Below, one piece after another: positions 35,217-46,064 of a stretch of 64,000 nt of DNA (positions are counted from its first letter, which is position 1; each line of letters starts with the position of its first letter). The notes under the pieces were generated by a model. That model had not been told where the DNA came from. It worked only from the letters and a program-made list of their open reading frames with translations, and did no database searches. The stretch comes from Paragorgia papillata (taxonomy: Eukaryota; Cnidaria; Anthozoa; Scleralcyonacea; Coralliidae): positions 722,001 to 786,000 of the forward strand of contig JAWNZC010000265.1 in assembly GCA_035771165.1 (NCBI GenBank), read 5' to 3'. The position numbers and the translations under genes were made by a program.

Positions 35217-38200
35217 ATGGATTTATGAAATAAAAATAATTAACTTCATGCGATGTCTATGTGTTGTTGTTCCACAGGTCCCTTGGGGCTAGTGGATTTG
35301 ATACCCCCAGTAGAACCCCTTGGCTAAGTTAATGTGCGTAGTGGCTCAGAGCTCATTCGTGTACTGACTGCCGTACCTGACGCTTCGCTACCAAGAGGCG
35401 GCTTGTCTATATGCTGTTTCTCGAATTTCTCGGGTTCTGTCTAAGACTACCGTCAGCTATTTACCCGTCCACAGCGTTAAGTTGTTGGCAGATAAGTGGG
35501 AAACGCTGCCATGAAACTAGGGTTTCCTTGCCCTTTGCTGGTCGTGCTTCGTCGCTTGATATGCTGCCGTAGACTTTGGCTCAACTGGCTCTTCACTCCG
35601 ACCGGTTTATGCCGGTTGTATGGTTTGTACACTAGCTGTAGCTTAGCTTTCAGACGTTTTTAGCTGTGGCTCATTGCCACGTTTGTGCTTAAATTATCAG
35701 TTTTTGTCGCGTCTAATCGATTTGCTGCAATTTTTTATATGCTGCTGTTTTGCCGCTAGCTTGCTTGTCTTCAGTTCCGTGGCGTGTTCAGTTGTTCGTT
35801 CTCTCCACAGTTATTACCGGAGAATTTTATTGTTCACAGACCGCTACTTGGTCCGTGGTGCTGTTTGCACTTCCCCTACCACTTGTTCGTTGCGTTTTGA
35901 GCTATAGCCTTCTCGAAGGAGACTGTTTATTCTGGTCCTCGGCGCAGTTCAATCAGCTTGTGTTTCTGAGCTAAGCGTTTGTAGGTTTGACCGGCTCATA
36001 GCATATGCTAGCTGTTCAGATCTCAGTACTGTTCCGTTCTGGCATACAAGTTCGAAAGGCCATACGTTTTGTCAAGTCGTTGGACGCCCTAATTTGGGAT
36101 TAATTACCAGGTGAGTCGAGTCGTTTGATTTTATCTAAATATTGCCTGGCCTGTTCTATTCTGCCGTCCGCACTGAGGCTAGTTATTCTTCGCTGGCAAT
36201 TTGCTGTACTATTATTTGGTAAATCCTTTATAGGGCTCCCTTAGCGTTATCGTACTCTGCATGCTCTATTAAGTTGTCTTTTCGTTACCGTGTCTAACTG
36301 GTCTAGTATATGTTCGTATTAGTTAATACAGTTGGCTTACAGTAGGCCATATTTTCTGTGCTGTCTGTTATGCTTTAGCTCACAGCAACAAAGAATTATA
36401 GGTCGGTGATGTTATGTGCAAAATTTGTTTTGCTAATTATCTGTTATGTTTTCTTTTATGGGCTTGACATCGTCCGACTGCAAATCCCATTGGAATATCT
36501 GTCCTTTGTTCCTAACCAGTGCAGCCAAGTGGCCTCCTTATGGGTGTGACAGGGATCATAACCACGTTATACCAGACGTCCAAGTGCATTTGTTTTTTCG
36601 TCGACGTTGTTTTTTTTTTTTTTTTTACTGGTTGCTGATTTCAATGTTAATCTCCTCAACTCCGCGGTCTTTGTAATTTTGCGTTACCTTTTATATTAAA
36701 CTCTGTATTGTTTGCTCTTCACTTTAGGGCAGCTCTGTTTCTGGCTCGTTTTGCTGCTCGACTTGATATTGTAGGGTGCCAGATTGCCAGCCTACTTTAG
36801 TGGTTCAGACGCTAGCGCGTTCTGCGAGAAGGCCTTGTTATGGCCTTGCTTTCAGGCTGTTTTTGGGCCATTCAGGCGCCGTTTGTCTATTTGCCTTGGG
36901 GAGTGCTTGCTTGTGGCGTCGGCCTTGTCTGCTAGGATTGTGCTATTATCTGCTTTCGTGGGCTAAGCGTCCTGGGTCTGGGTGTCATGCTGGGAAGTTG
37001 CTAATTCTTCCCTCCTGTTCTGGGCCAATCCGCATTATGAGCCCGCACGTGTTGTAGGCCTTCCCTCACTCTTGGGCTGCGAGTTGAGATGTTGGGCCAT
37101 GCTAGCCCCTGTCCCACAGTGGGTATTACACACGGGGCTCCCCCATTTCGTCTTTCAGCCTGCTAACTGTTGCATGGTTCCTACAGGGTTGGGAATTAGG
37201 CGGTTCGTAATTGGTTTCGCACCACAGCGGTCTTTCACATTGGTTGTGGTACTACTACCACACCCGCCGTGTCGGTCTTTACAATAGTTGCTCCGCTCAC
37301 TTGTCTTCGGTTACTGTAGTTCCTAGAGCTGCTGCGCGTGTCATGTCTTAGGTTACCTTGATTGCGGCGTGCGCCGGGTTTTCGCTTAAGAGTTACTTCC
37401 ACATTTTGCTAGTGGTGGCTCTTGAGGTGTTACATTGTTGGTCGTGTTGCATTGTTGGGTCCCCCTGCCGCTGTGTGTGATGGGTCTTACGCTTGCGATG
37501 CTGCTGCGCTTAGGGGGTCCATAGCTTCTGCATCTGCGGTTTGCCGCTGGTCGTCTCTTACGTTGCACTCTACTGCTGAGGCACGTACCGGGTTATTGGT
37601 TACCATTGTCACTCTACCTGGGTGTAGGTTAAGTTCCCATGCCTGTGGGGGTGGCTTATAGGTTTGGATTGCTAGTGCTTGCGTGCTTTGCCCTTCGGGC
37701 TGCTTGTATGTGTTCTAAGTGTTCAACAAGCTCTTGTCCCGTGCCACGTCGTGCCCCCCCCCTGCTGCATCTCTTGCTCATATATTTGTCGCGGTGCCGG
37801 ATGTATCTGACCCATGCTGTAGCGGGCTTCCCAGATTAGACTCTCTTGGTCCAACAGTGCCTCTCGTCGTTACATTCGCAGTTCTCCATGTGTTGCAGTT
37901 TCACCGTGAGGTTATTGGGTTGTAGAAACGCCATTGGGCAGGGTTCGTGCCTCGAATCCCTTCTCCAGCATAGCTGGAGGGTGTCGTTGGAGAGGGTAAT
38001 TCTCGGCAACATTGCTACAAGTTAGTTGGGAGTTTAGGCTTGCCTGGAGCTGCTCTACCTATAAGACCGCACCCGTCTTGGTGGATCGCCTGTTCCTGTA
38101 AACTGTTCCTCAGCTAGTAGGGCAAACCCTCTCCGACGGAGCTACACCCTCCAAAGGTCATAGTTACATTACTGTATCCTTGTTAGGCTCGCTAGTGCGG

Positions 38201-38257
38201 GTACTGTAGTTATTGGTGTGGTTTCAAGCCCTATGCCAGACATTGCAGGATTGTTAA
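35217..38257 (+). repeat. G/T-rich tandem unit 1 (3041 bp)
   Basis: Starts with a 159-bp block (35217-35375) identical by eye to 38258-38416, and ends with a 269-bp block (37989-38257) that differs from 40160-40428 by one visible base. The middle is poor in A, rich in T and G on the plus strand, and has no long ORF. The 5' block contains TTGTTGTTCCACAG, a good splice acceptor. A strong donor (ACCAG|GTGAGTCG) lies near 36112. 36611-36627 is a T run. Confidence 0.7.
37976..38152 (+). ncRNA. Candidate structured RNA in the 3' block of unit 1
   Basis: GGAGGGTGT and GGAGAGGG on the left pair with CCCTCTCC and ACACCCTCC on the right, closing about 130 nt. A small perfect hairpin CTCCAGCATAGCTGGAG precedes it (37963-37979). 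The second unit keeps only the inner stem (40160-40167 with 40303-40310). Folding is by eye. Confidence 0.3.
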
Positions 38258-40428
38258 ATGGATTTATGAAATAAAAATAATTAACTTCATGCGATGTCTA
38301 TGTGTTGTTGTTCCACAGGTCCCTTGGGGCTAGTGGATTTGATACCCCCAGTAGAACCCCTTGGCTAAGTTAATGTGCGTAGTGGCTCAGAGCTCATTCG
38401 TGTACTGACTGCCGTATTCGTGCCTTTGCTAGGTGATCGCATGTTTGCTACCTTTGCTATCATAGTGTTGCGGGGGGAATGCATTTGTGCTAATGTACCT
38501 TGCTGTCGTACAGTTGCTACATGGTTGCTTGTGCGCTACTTTGCTGTACTCGTCTTGCTGGTGGGGGGTCTGCATTTGTGCTAATGCTCCTTGCTGTCTT
38601 TCAGTTGCGGGGGATCCGCTTTGCGTTGGGGCTATTTTAATTTTATCCCTCAGTTGCAGAGGCCGTGTTTGTCCTCCTCTATCCTGGGTGACTGCCTTTG
38701 TCCTACGCTTCCCTGGGTGACTGCCTTTGTCCTCCTGTACCATGGGTGTCTGCCTTTGTCCTACGGGGCCTCGCGGTCATCCTGTTGCTGAGTTTCTGCG
38801 TTGTGCTAAGTTGCTGTCAGCTGCAGTTGCGGGGAGCTCCTTGTGCTACTTTGCTTACTACAGTTGCGGGTGCCGGTAGGTGTGCTTTACTGCTGTCGTA
38901 CAGTCGCTGGGGACTGTTTTGTGCTTTCTGCTGCCGTACTGTCTCTGGGGAAGTGTATTTGTGCTCCCCTGCCATTGCCCTGTTGTGTGGGGGTCTCTTT
39001 AGCTGTTTTGGCGACGTCGTTGTGCGGGTCCGTACTGTGCAACTTTGCCATACATGACGTTGGGGGTCTGTATTTGTGCCCCCTGCTGTTGCACAGTCGT
39101 GTGGGGGGTCTACTAGTTCAGCTGTGGCCTTCTGGCCTGCTGCTAGTGTGTGTGGGTCCGTACTGTGCACCTTTGCCATACATGACGTTGGGGGTCTGTA
39201 TTTGTGCCCCCTGCTGTTGCACAGTCGTGTGGGGGGTCTACTAGTTCAGCTGTGGCCTTCTGGCCTGCTGCTAGTGTGTGTGGGTCCGTACTGTGCAACT
39301 TTGCCATACATGACGTTGGGGGTCTGTATTTGTGCCCCCTGCTGTTGCACAGTCGTGTGGGGGGTCTACTAGTTCAGCTGTGGCCTTCTGGCCTGCTGCT
39401 AGTGTGTGTGGGTCCGTACTGTGCAACTTTGCCATACATGACGTTGGGGGTCTGTATTTGTGCCCCCCGCTGTTGCACAGTCGTGTTGGGGTCCTTGGGT
39501 CCTCCCGGTGCGCTTCTGTGTGTCGCGCCAGTACATCTGGTCTGTTCCCCGGCTACTCCGGGTGATAACGTATGTAGGGTGTGTTCTGGGCTACTCCTAG
39601 AAAATGTACAGTAGTGTGCTGTCATTTTGTGTAGTAGTTGTTGTTTGTGCTTAGCTGTTGGTAGTTTCTGTTTCGCGCCAGTACATCTGGTCTGTTCCCC
39701 GGCTACTCTGGGTGATAACTTAGTTTGTAGGGTGTGTTCTTGGCTACTCTGAGAAAATGTGCTGTAGTGTGCTATGATGTGTTGTAGATTGTGCTTTACG
39801 GTACCGGCTTATCCGGTTTTTGCGTAGTGTAATTTAAGTCTATTGGGCTCTTCAGCTGCTCTTAAGTCCAGCTCGTTGCCTGCCATTGTTTGCTTTGTAC
39901 CTGTCTACCTGCTCTGGAAAGGGCCCGTTTGTTGCTTGTCTATGTTGCAGGCGTGGGCCTTTGGCTTCTGGCTGTGCGTACAGGTTCCGGTCAATGATGG
40001 TCACCTGGAGGTTGGTTGTTCAAATGCAGCATTCGCCATTTCTCTGTTGGTTGGCCCCTGGTGGCTTTCTTAGGTCCAGGTCGGTATGGTAATTTCGGAA
40101 CCATTGATTATCATTTGGTAAGTTACTTCTCCACTTTATGTGTGACAGTAGTTCTGTTAGGAGAGGGTAATTCTCGGCAACATTGCTACAAGTTAGTTGG
40201 GAGTTTAGGCTTGCCTGGAGCTGCTCTACCTATAAGACCGCACCCGTCTTGGTGGATCGCCTGTTCCTGTAAACTGTTCCTCAGCTAGTAGGGCAAACCC
40301 TCTCCGACGGAGCTACACCCTCCAAAGGTCATAGTTACATTACTGTATCCTTGTTAGGCTCGCTAGTGCGGGTACTGTAGTTATTGGTGTGGTTTCAAGC
40401 CCTGTGCCAGACATTGCAGGATTGTTAA
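38258..40428 (+). repeat. G/T-rich tandem unit 2 (2171 bp)
   Basis: Abuts unit 1 with no spacer. It shares the 159-bp start and 269-bp end, but the middle is unrelated to unit 1. The middle holds a 128-bp tandem repeat (39040-39490) and a 155-bp tandem pair (about 39515-39790, sharing GCGCCAGTACATCTGGTCTG). ORFs of 100-136 codons here are repeat artefacts. Confidence 0.7.
39040..39490. repeat. 128-bp tandem repeat, about 3.5 copies
   Basis: The unit includes GGGGGTCTGTATTTGTGCCC, TGCACAGTCGTGTGGGGGGT and TTTGCCATACATGACGTTGG. Copies are almost identical. Confidence 0.95.
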
Positions 40429-40632
40429 TTAAATTCAACATTGTTTATTTACTAAATATTAAAAAAAAAGTGTGGAGTTTTTCTCTGTACGTGTTGTATA
40501 CATTGAACTTTTCTCAAATAGTTTTAGTTACTTAGATATTAGTAAGTAAAAACTCAAGGTATAAATATAAACTTTATTAGTGTTTGTGCAGTGTTCTAGA
40601 ACTATAAATACAACCTAGTTAATACAGTAGCT
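40429..40632. other. AT-rich spacer
   Basis: Nothing recognised. Composition switches abruptly back from G/T-rich to AT-rich at 40429, at the end of unit 2. Confidence 0.5.
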
Positions 40633-41112
40633 TAGAGGTGCTCCCAATTAATCGATTATTTTTTTCGCAATCGATTATACTTAACACTAATCGGATAATC
40701 TATAAATATATAACAACCCTGCACAGCATGATGCCAGAATGAGTTTCTTTCTGGAATTAAAAAATTGTGACAAAATGGGCATTGTCGTTGTGATCAAATG
40801 ACCAAGGCGACTTAATGTTTTGATTGGAGTGTCAAGTGTAAACTGTGAGAGTGCGAGAAAGTGCACAATCTATAACCGTGATTAAACAGTGATTTAAAAC
40901 GTGAATCATCACTGAATTGTTGGGTGACAACAAGGGAGACAATCTCCAACAAATTTAGTAAAAACTTTATAAAAGCACCCCCTTCCTTTGAATGCACAAA
41001 CCACCATGGACATGTCGTATTTAAATTATTTAATCAATACGATTAATCGATATTAATCGATTGTTGACAACGATTAATCGCTTACGAAAATGAACCAATG
41101 GGAGCAGCTCTA
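40633..41112. mobile_element. hAT-like MITE, 480 bp
   Basis: Ends TAGAGGTGCTCCCAATTAAT and the inverse GGGAGCAGCTCTA, with AATCGATTA words near both ends. CAGTAGCT precedes the left end. The same octamer follows the right end after seven extra bases (CAGACTA), so the target duplication is displaced or coincidental. Confidence 0.6.
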
Positions 41113-41304
41113 CAGACTACAGTAGCTTATTACAGTAATATAATATTTTAACCTAAAATAACATTTGTAGTGTTTGGCTTAACTTGTTAAACATGTTGAT
41201 AGTTTGTAAATGAAATAATTATAAATATTTGTACTGTATATACATATTAGGGATATATTTATAATATTAAAATAGTTAAATTAGATAGAATATAATTTAT
41301 TAAT

Positions 41305-41574
41305 ATGAAGGATGAACCTTGCACTTCGAAGGAGGCAACAAACTGTGCCAAGGTGAGACAAAGCGATGGACAAGAGACTTGAAATTCTTCCACCTTTATT
41401 TACCTATGAGCTGTTGCAAAAGCATCTGGGAACTGAATTAGCCAGTGACAACTCTACTGGTGCTGTCAAAACAGAATCAAATAACTGAAGAAATTGTCTG
41501 TGCTAACTATGTGTAAGGCTGGTATTAAAGGAGGATGCTGTAAACACGTTCTAGCATTGCTATTCCTAGCCTAG
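41305..41574 (+). pseudogene. Decayed SWIM/zinc-knuckle protein fragment
   Basis: Three short frames in different phases: MKDEPCTSKEATNCAKV (41305), RLEILPPLFTYELLQKHLGT (about 41378) and MCKAGIKGGCCKHVLALLF (41509). The last resembles the C...CxH zinc motif of SWIM domains found beside YqaJ-like exonucleases in many cnidarian transposon-associated genes. It ends where the right arm begins. Family call is from pattern memory. Confidence 0.4.
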
Positions 41575-41696
41575 TTTATCATTTATTCATTTGTTAATAT
41601 TAAAAACGTCCAGCTCCCTGAACACTACCACACATATATTTTGTACTGACTGCTTTATTATGCTGTCAATGTTGTTTCTCCTTGAATCAATTGTTA

Positions 41697-42163
41697 TGCA
41701 CCTATCAATGTTAAGGCCCAGGGTAGGTTGGGGGGGGGGGGGGGGGGGGGGCAGGCAACCCATGGGATATTGACTGATCGACAGGGAAATTTGACTTTCT
41801 CAATGGATGGGATTTTTGACACATAAAATTATCTTAATATTATATTTTAGCACTTGATATTTCCCAGGGAGGGGTATTTTGACCAACAAGGCTATTCTAC
41901 TACAGGGGAATTTGACTGCAATTTTTTCCCCACAAAGTCAATATCCCTGTGGGTTGCCCACCCCCACCCCACCCAGGGGCTTAACAATATTGATATGTGC
42001 ATTTATATTGATACAATGGTGGAACCACAGAAAAGTTTTTTTCTTTATTTGACACAAATGTTTGCCACCTGGGTAAGGAATTTGACGTAAATTTTCAAAA
42101 AATGTCAAATCCCCCTGGGTTTGATCGTCCCCCCTATCCTGGGGCTAAACTTTGACAAGTGCA
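41697..42163. mobile_element. MITE-like block nested in the right arm
   Basis: Inverse counterpart of 34289-34710. Starts TGCACCTATCAATGTTAAGG and ends CTAAACTTTGACAAGTGCA. It contains a G run (41726-41751) absent from the left copy. Confidence 0.55.
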
Positions 42164-42532
42164 TAATATTTTAGAACTTACTAAATTACTTGGGAGGAGA
42201 CGAATCAAGACACAAAGAAAATAAGCAAAACAACGGCTGCGAAAGTCGCGAAAGCACTTTTGAGTTGCAGCTCTTGTAAAAACCTGAATTTTTGCTCACT
42301 GGACAAGCTTAGTTTTCGGGCCAAAACAGAACCAAAACATTGTTAGTAGGGGTATTGTTTATCGAACGTCTGGTCGGAAGCATGGCCAAACTTTGTCAGT
42401 CTCAATAAGCGAAAAAAGGCATTAAAGAGACGTGCACAATTGCAAGAACGACACGATCTGGACAGATAAACTACAAACAAATATCCACATAGCAAAATAT
42501 TTTATTGATCGCCACTTGATAAGCTTACTCAC

Positions 42533-42641
42533 CTGCAAACGCTCGCACAGACCTTTCTTCATAAATGTTTTTGTTCGAAGCGTGTTCGCTCAGTCGATCA
42601 TTCTGAATTGACTTTCTCGACAACGACTGCAGTAACTTCAT
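42533..42641 (-). CDS. First exon inside right inverted arm
   Basis: Inverse copy of 33814-33922: same length, same ATG and same CAG|GTGAGTAAG donor. One residue differs (Q-N-D instead of Q-S-D). Retention of the frame and splice site in both arms argues for function or very recent duplication. Confidence 0.45.
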
Positions 42642-42853
42642 TACCTTTTCCACAGAATGTAGTAAATACCCCCCTAGTTATGCTGCAATAAGTAAAGTTT
42701 ACTCTCGAAAGATAAAAGCGGTTAAAACTAATCAATTATTCTTCCAAGTAAAAGTGCTCGCCTCGCGGCAGCCATTTCACCTGGAAGTGAAGTGATACCC
42801 AACTACCACAATGCATTGCGGGTTTTTCCTAAAAGGTAAAAGGTCCATTGAGA

Positions 42854-43683
42854 AATAGTGATTCATATAAATTCAGTGCTTTCATAAATTCACAATCTTT
42901 GTATATGTATATGTACATGAATAAGTATAGTATATGCATTTGAAGAGATATATTATGTATTTGAAGAGAATTCATGAGCACCAAATTGTTTTTGTCTCCC
43001 CATATTATATATATGCCATTATGCCTGCATAGAAGTTGCGGTGCTGAATCATGGACACTCTTTCGTAAATATATAGAGCAACTTAACTCGTTCCACACGT
43101 GTTGTCCTAAATAGGGGCTTATTACACGAGGCGAGCTGGCTGGCTAGCCTGGATGGCAGATTAAATGCGAGATCCCGGTAGCTATATTATAAATAAACAC
43201 TGTTTTACAGCAATTTGCAATTACATGGAAGACAGGCCAGCCCGGTGAGCCGGGATCTGCATGCCGAGCCAATTAAGTCGGTTAAACAAGTTCAAAATTT
43301 CACCTGGTAATTAAGTAATTTATCTCGTTTAGACATAAGAAAAGAGGTCCTATGAAAATGCCGATTCGCCTTATTGATAACATGATTTGATAACAAAAAT
43401 ATTTATTTCTCGACAAAAAAAATGAAAACCTTTTAAAAAACGTTTTGCCCGTATTTTTCTTGCTCCCAAAAAGATCTGAGTTGTCCAAAATGTGGGAGGA
43501 TGCACCACCTAATTGTTAGTTGACATGCATAGATTGTCTACTGTTTTCATTTGTTTCTTCAAGTCACCGGAATTGGCTGGTGAAAGAATGGAAAAATGTG
43601 TTCTTGAGAAAACTGTAAATATGCCAGGACCTTGTTATTCGCTCCTGGTTTCTTTAGTTGAAAAAAACACACAACAAAAATAC
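42854..43683. other. Intergenic, nothing supported
   Basis: Short AT-rich stretch. 43115-43290 has words similar to the 66-bp satellite family (CCGGTGAGCCGGGATC, AAATAAACACTG), but no complete element. Confidence 0.3.
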
Positions 43684-43800
43684 CTTTTTTCCCGCCCAGT
43701 ATCTCAACAAGATCATCCCTTTCCATTTTCTTCAAGATTGTAATCAGCTTCTCAACGTCATTCTCAGCTTTCGTTTCCCAATCAGTCAAGAGAGCATTTG
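43684..43800 (-). pseudogene. C-terminal half of a Death-domain exon
   Basis: Minus-strand reading gives ALLTDWETKAENDVEKLITI followed by LKKMERDDLVEILGG, the last two to three helices of a Death domain (W in the fifth helix, ERDDLVEIL at the end). It ends at AAAAAAG|GTATTT, a phase-1 donor like the other genes of this type here. The N-terminal half is missing: at about 43800 the sequence switches to a Penelope-like element. No partner exon was found downstream on the minus strand, so it is probably dead. Confidence 0.6.
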
Positions 43801-44990
43801 CTGGATGTTGCTCCAATCATGGCTAACTTATACATGGAGGAATATGAGAAGAAGGCTCTTGCAACTGCTCCGTTAAAACCAGGTATGTGGAAACGTTATG
43901 TTGATGATACGTTAAGTACCTCGTCACACGGTTTGAATGCTTTGTCTAATCTTCTTGACCACCTTAACAGCATTCACCCTTCAATCAAATTCACTATGGC
44001 ATTACAAAATCAAGACAAATCTATTCCATTTTTGGACGTTTTGCTTTCCGTTAAACCAGATGGGACTTTAAGTCATACTGTGCATCGAAAACCAACACAC
44101 ACTGCCAGATACCTTAACTACACTTCATTCCATCATCCAAGTATCAAATCGTCTGTGTACAAAACTCTCGTTGATCGAGCGCGAACAATTTGTGACGAAG
44201 AGCATCTTCAGGATGAATTAGATCACCTTAACTAACAACGGTTTTCCTGAAAAGATGATTCAAGCTTCTATGACACCTTCGGTACATCCGGAGCCGAATA
44301 CTCAGCCCCAGAAAGAACCACCTTCTGTTTCTCTTCCGTACATCGGACCAACATCTCACAAGATTGAGAGGATTCTAAATGGTGCTGGTATGAAGGTATT
44401 TCACAGTAGTCAATTCAAATTGTTCAAGGTACTTTTCACACATAAAGATGAGGTGGATAGCTTATCTAAGCCTGGAGTGTATCGCATTCCGTGTGAGTGT
44501 GGCTTGGTTTACATCGGGGAAACGGGTAGGAATCTCTCAACTCGCCTGAAGGAGCACAAGACATGTTGCGTAAAAACATGACAAATCTGCTGTTGCCAAA
44601 CACGCTTGGAAGTATGACCATCGTGTTAAATGGGAAGAGTCGTCACTCTTAGCCAGCGACAAGCAATACTTCACGTGAAGAACAAGGAAATCTATTGAGA
44701 TCGCAAAACATTACACTATTTCTCAGGAAGGACAGCCATTAAACAGCACGTGGTGTGCCCTATTTGGAGAACATTTTTGACTTTGTTTTCTAATTAATAA
44801 AATTAACGTGATAAGCCATTGTATTCTTACGTGATTTAAATCAGTTATCAGTTGCTTATTTTATAAATGACGCGGGTCAACAGCTTGTTGTCATTGCTCT
44901 GATGAAGGCCTGAGTCAACAGGCCGAAAGCTTAGCAAAGAAATATTTTACGTGGTGTTTCCACAAAACTTATTTATATTAAAAATAAGTA
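43801..44990 (+). mobile_element. 5'-truncated Penelope-like element (RT + GIY-YIG)
   Basis: 43807-44235 encodes the RT: VAPIMANLYMEEYEKKAL, then the catalytic box RYVDDTLSTSSH and IPFLDVLLSVKPDGTLSH. After a frame change, 44255-44581 encodes the linker and a GIY-YIG nuclease (PGVYRIPCECGLVYIGETGR and STRLKEHK). The tail continues in another frame with a stop (SAVAKHAWKYDHRVKWEESS; NSTWCALFGEHF) to about 44777. The 3' region has a hammerhead-like core (44896-44933). Several frameshifts, so inactive. Confidence 0.85.
44872..44940 (+). ncRNA. Hammerhead ribozyme-like motif of the Penelope element
   Basis: CTGATGA is followed by a perfect stem GGCCTG/CAGGCC and GAAA, then GCTT, which can pair with AGC-T upstream (stem III of 4 bp; cleavage would follow AGCTT). 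Stem I is weak by eye. Hammerheads are known in Penelope-like elements. Confidence 0.4.
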
Positions 44991-44994
44991 TGTT

Positions 44995-46020
44995 GTTTAA
45001 CTTTTTGCTATCTCTCCATCTGCAAAGTTTTTAAAAATGTAACTAAAGCAACCATCTGATAATTAGATATTGCTGACGTGATAGAATGACAACCCGACAA
45101 GATCGTCATTTACGCTTGTGCTAACACCATACTTGTTACCAGTCTTTTTTTAAATATTACTGTGGGGAGTCATCTTAATTATTCTTTTTCCCTAAAACCC
45201 GTTAAAAAAGTTTTGCGTCTCCAGTGACGAAGTTAATAAGCATTGCAACTGGTCATGCTATGCAAATTAAAAATTATTCAAGCATAAGAATACGTCATGT
45301 TATTGAAATTCATAATGACCAACAATATTGAAAAATGAAGCAAAATACATCCAATATACTGTTTCTTGAAAAGTGGAAAAATGCACGTTTCAACCTCAGA
45401 AAGGGCTCATGAATATTTTAAAAAGCCGGAATAAAACTAACGTTGTAGTGCGTATGCAACAAAATCTTTTTTTATGATTGCTTTTCAAAGAACACTTAAA
45501 ATGACAAAGTAACATCTTTCATTTCCTTGCTTCATTCTTGACATATTCAGGTTTGTTTGACATCACACTGCATGACCTTTGGAAAGAGCACCAATTTTAG
45601 GATGGTCCAAATATTTTACACACAGCTACACACGTTTAGTGACCTGTCATGGCTACATACATGCAAGTGCAAATTTTTATTTAAGTACTTTCGATAAGTA
45701 CTCTCATAGAAAATCATACTTTCTAAAAAGTCATTATGCAGTGTGATGTCATAAGTATTAGATTTGCATATCAAACAAACCTGAATATTTCAAGAAAGAA
45801 GCAAAGAAACGAAATTCTACGAAAGATGTTACTTTGTCATTTTAAGTGTTCTTTCAAATGCAATCATAAAAAACTGGGGTGAAATTTCGTTGCATAAACA
45901 CTTTATGCATAGAAAATGACGTTGGAAGCATCAAAGACTGCTAACACATAATGTGTTTCAGCTGTTGCTATGACAACAGTGACGTTTTAAAATGACCGTA
46001 AATTTACATTTAATTCAATA
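44995..46020. mobile_element. Partial MITE and an inverted repeat
   Basis: 44995-45178 resembles the right part of the TTAA-flanked MITE at 33014-33603. 45440-45580 and 45760-45905 form inverted arms (AACACTTAAAATGACAAAGT with ACTTTGTCATTTTAAGTGTT). Located just downstream of the PNP-like gene. Confidence 0.5.
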
Positions 46021-46064
46021 TATTTAAAAAAAAAAAACGAGTTTGGCGACCCCCAACTTTTATA

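Larger units (their letters stand above)
33606..42853. mobile_element. 9.2-kb element with 1.2-kb inverted arms
   Basis: Left arm 33606-34832 and right arm 41573-42853 are long inverted copies, starting ATGGACCTTTTACCTTTTAGG on the outside and ending near AATATT...TAAACTAG on the inside. Each arm contains an open 109-nt exon with a splice donor and a nested MITE-like block (TGCACCTGTCAAAGTTTAGCC ends). The interior has two tandem G/T-rich units (35217-40428), a hAT-like MITE (40633-41112) and a decayed zinc-knuckle fragment (41305-41574). No intact transposase, so if mobile it is non-autonomous. No clear target duplication outside. It could instead be an inverted segmental duplication around unrelated DNA. 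Confidence 0.65.

Noticed and set aside
38843..39614. Overlapping plus-strand frames of 98-136 codons
   Set aside because: Generated by the 128-bp tandem repeat; no start context, and the three frames rotate with the repeat.
33606..42853. Interpretation as a Polinton/Maverick
   Set aside because: Inverted arms are of suitable size, but there is no polymerase, integrase or capsid-type coding and no 5-6-bp duplication seen.
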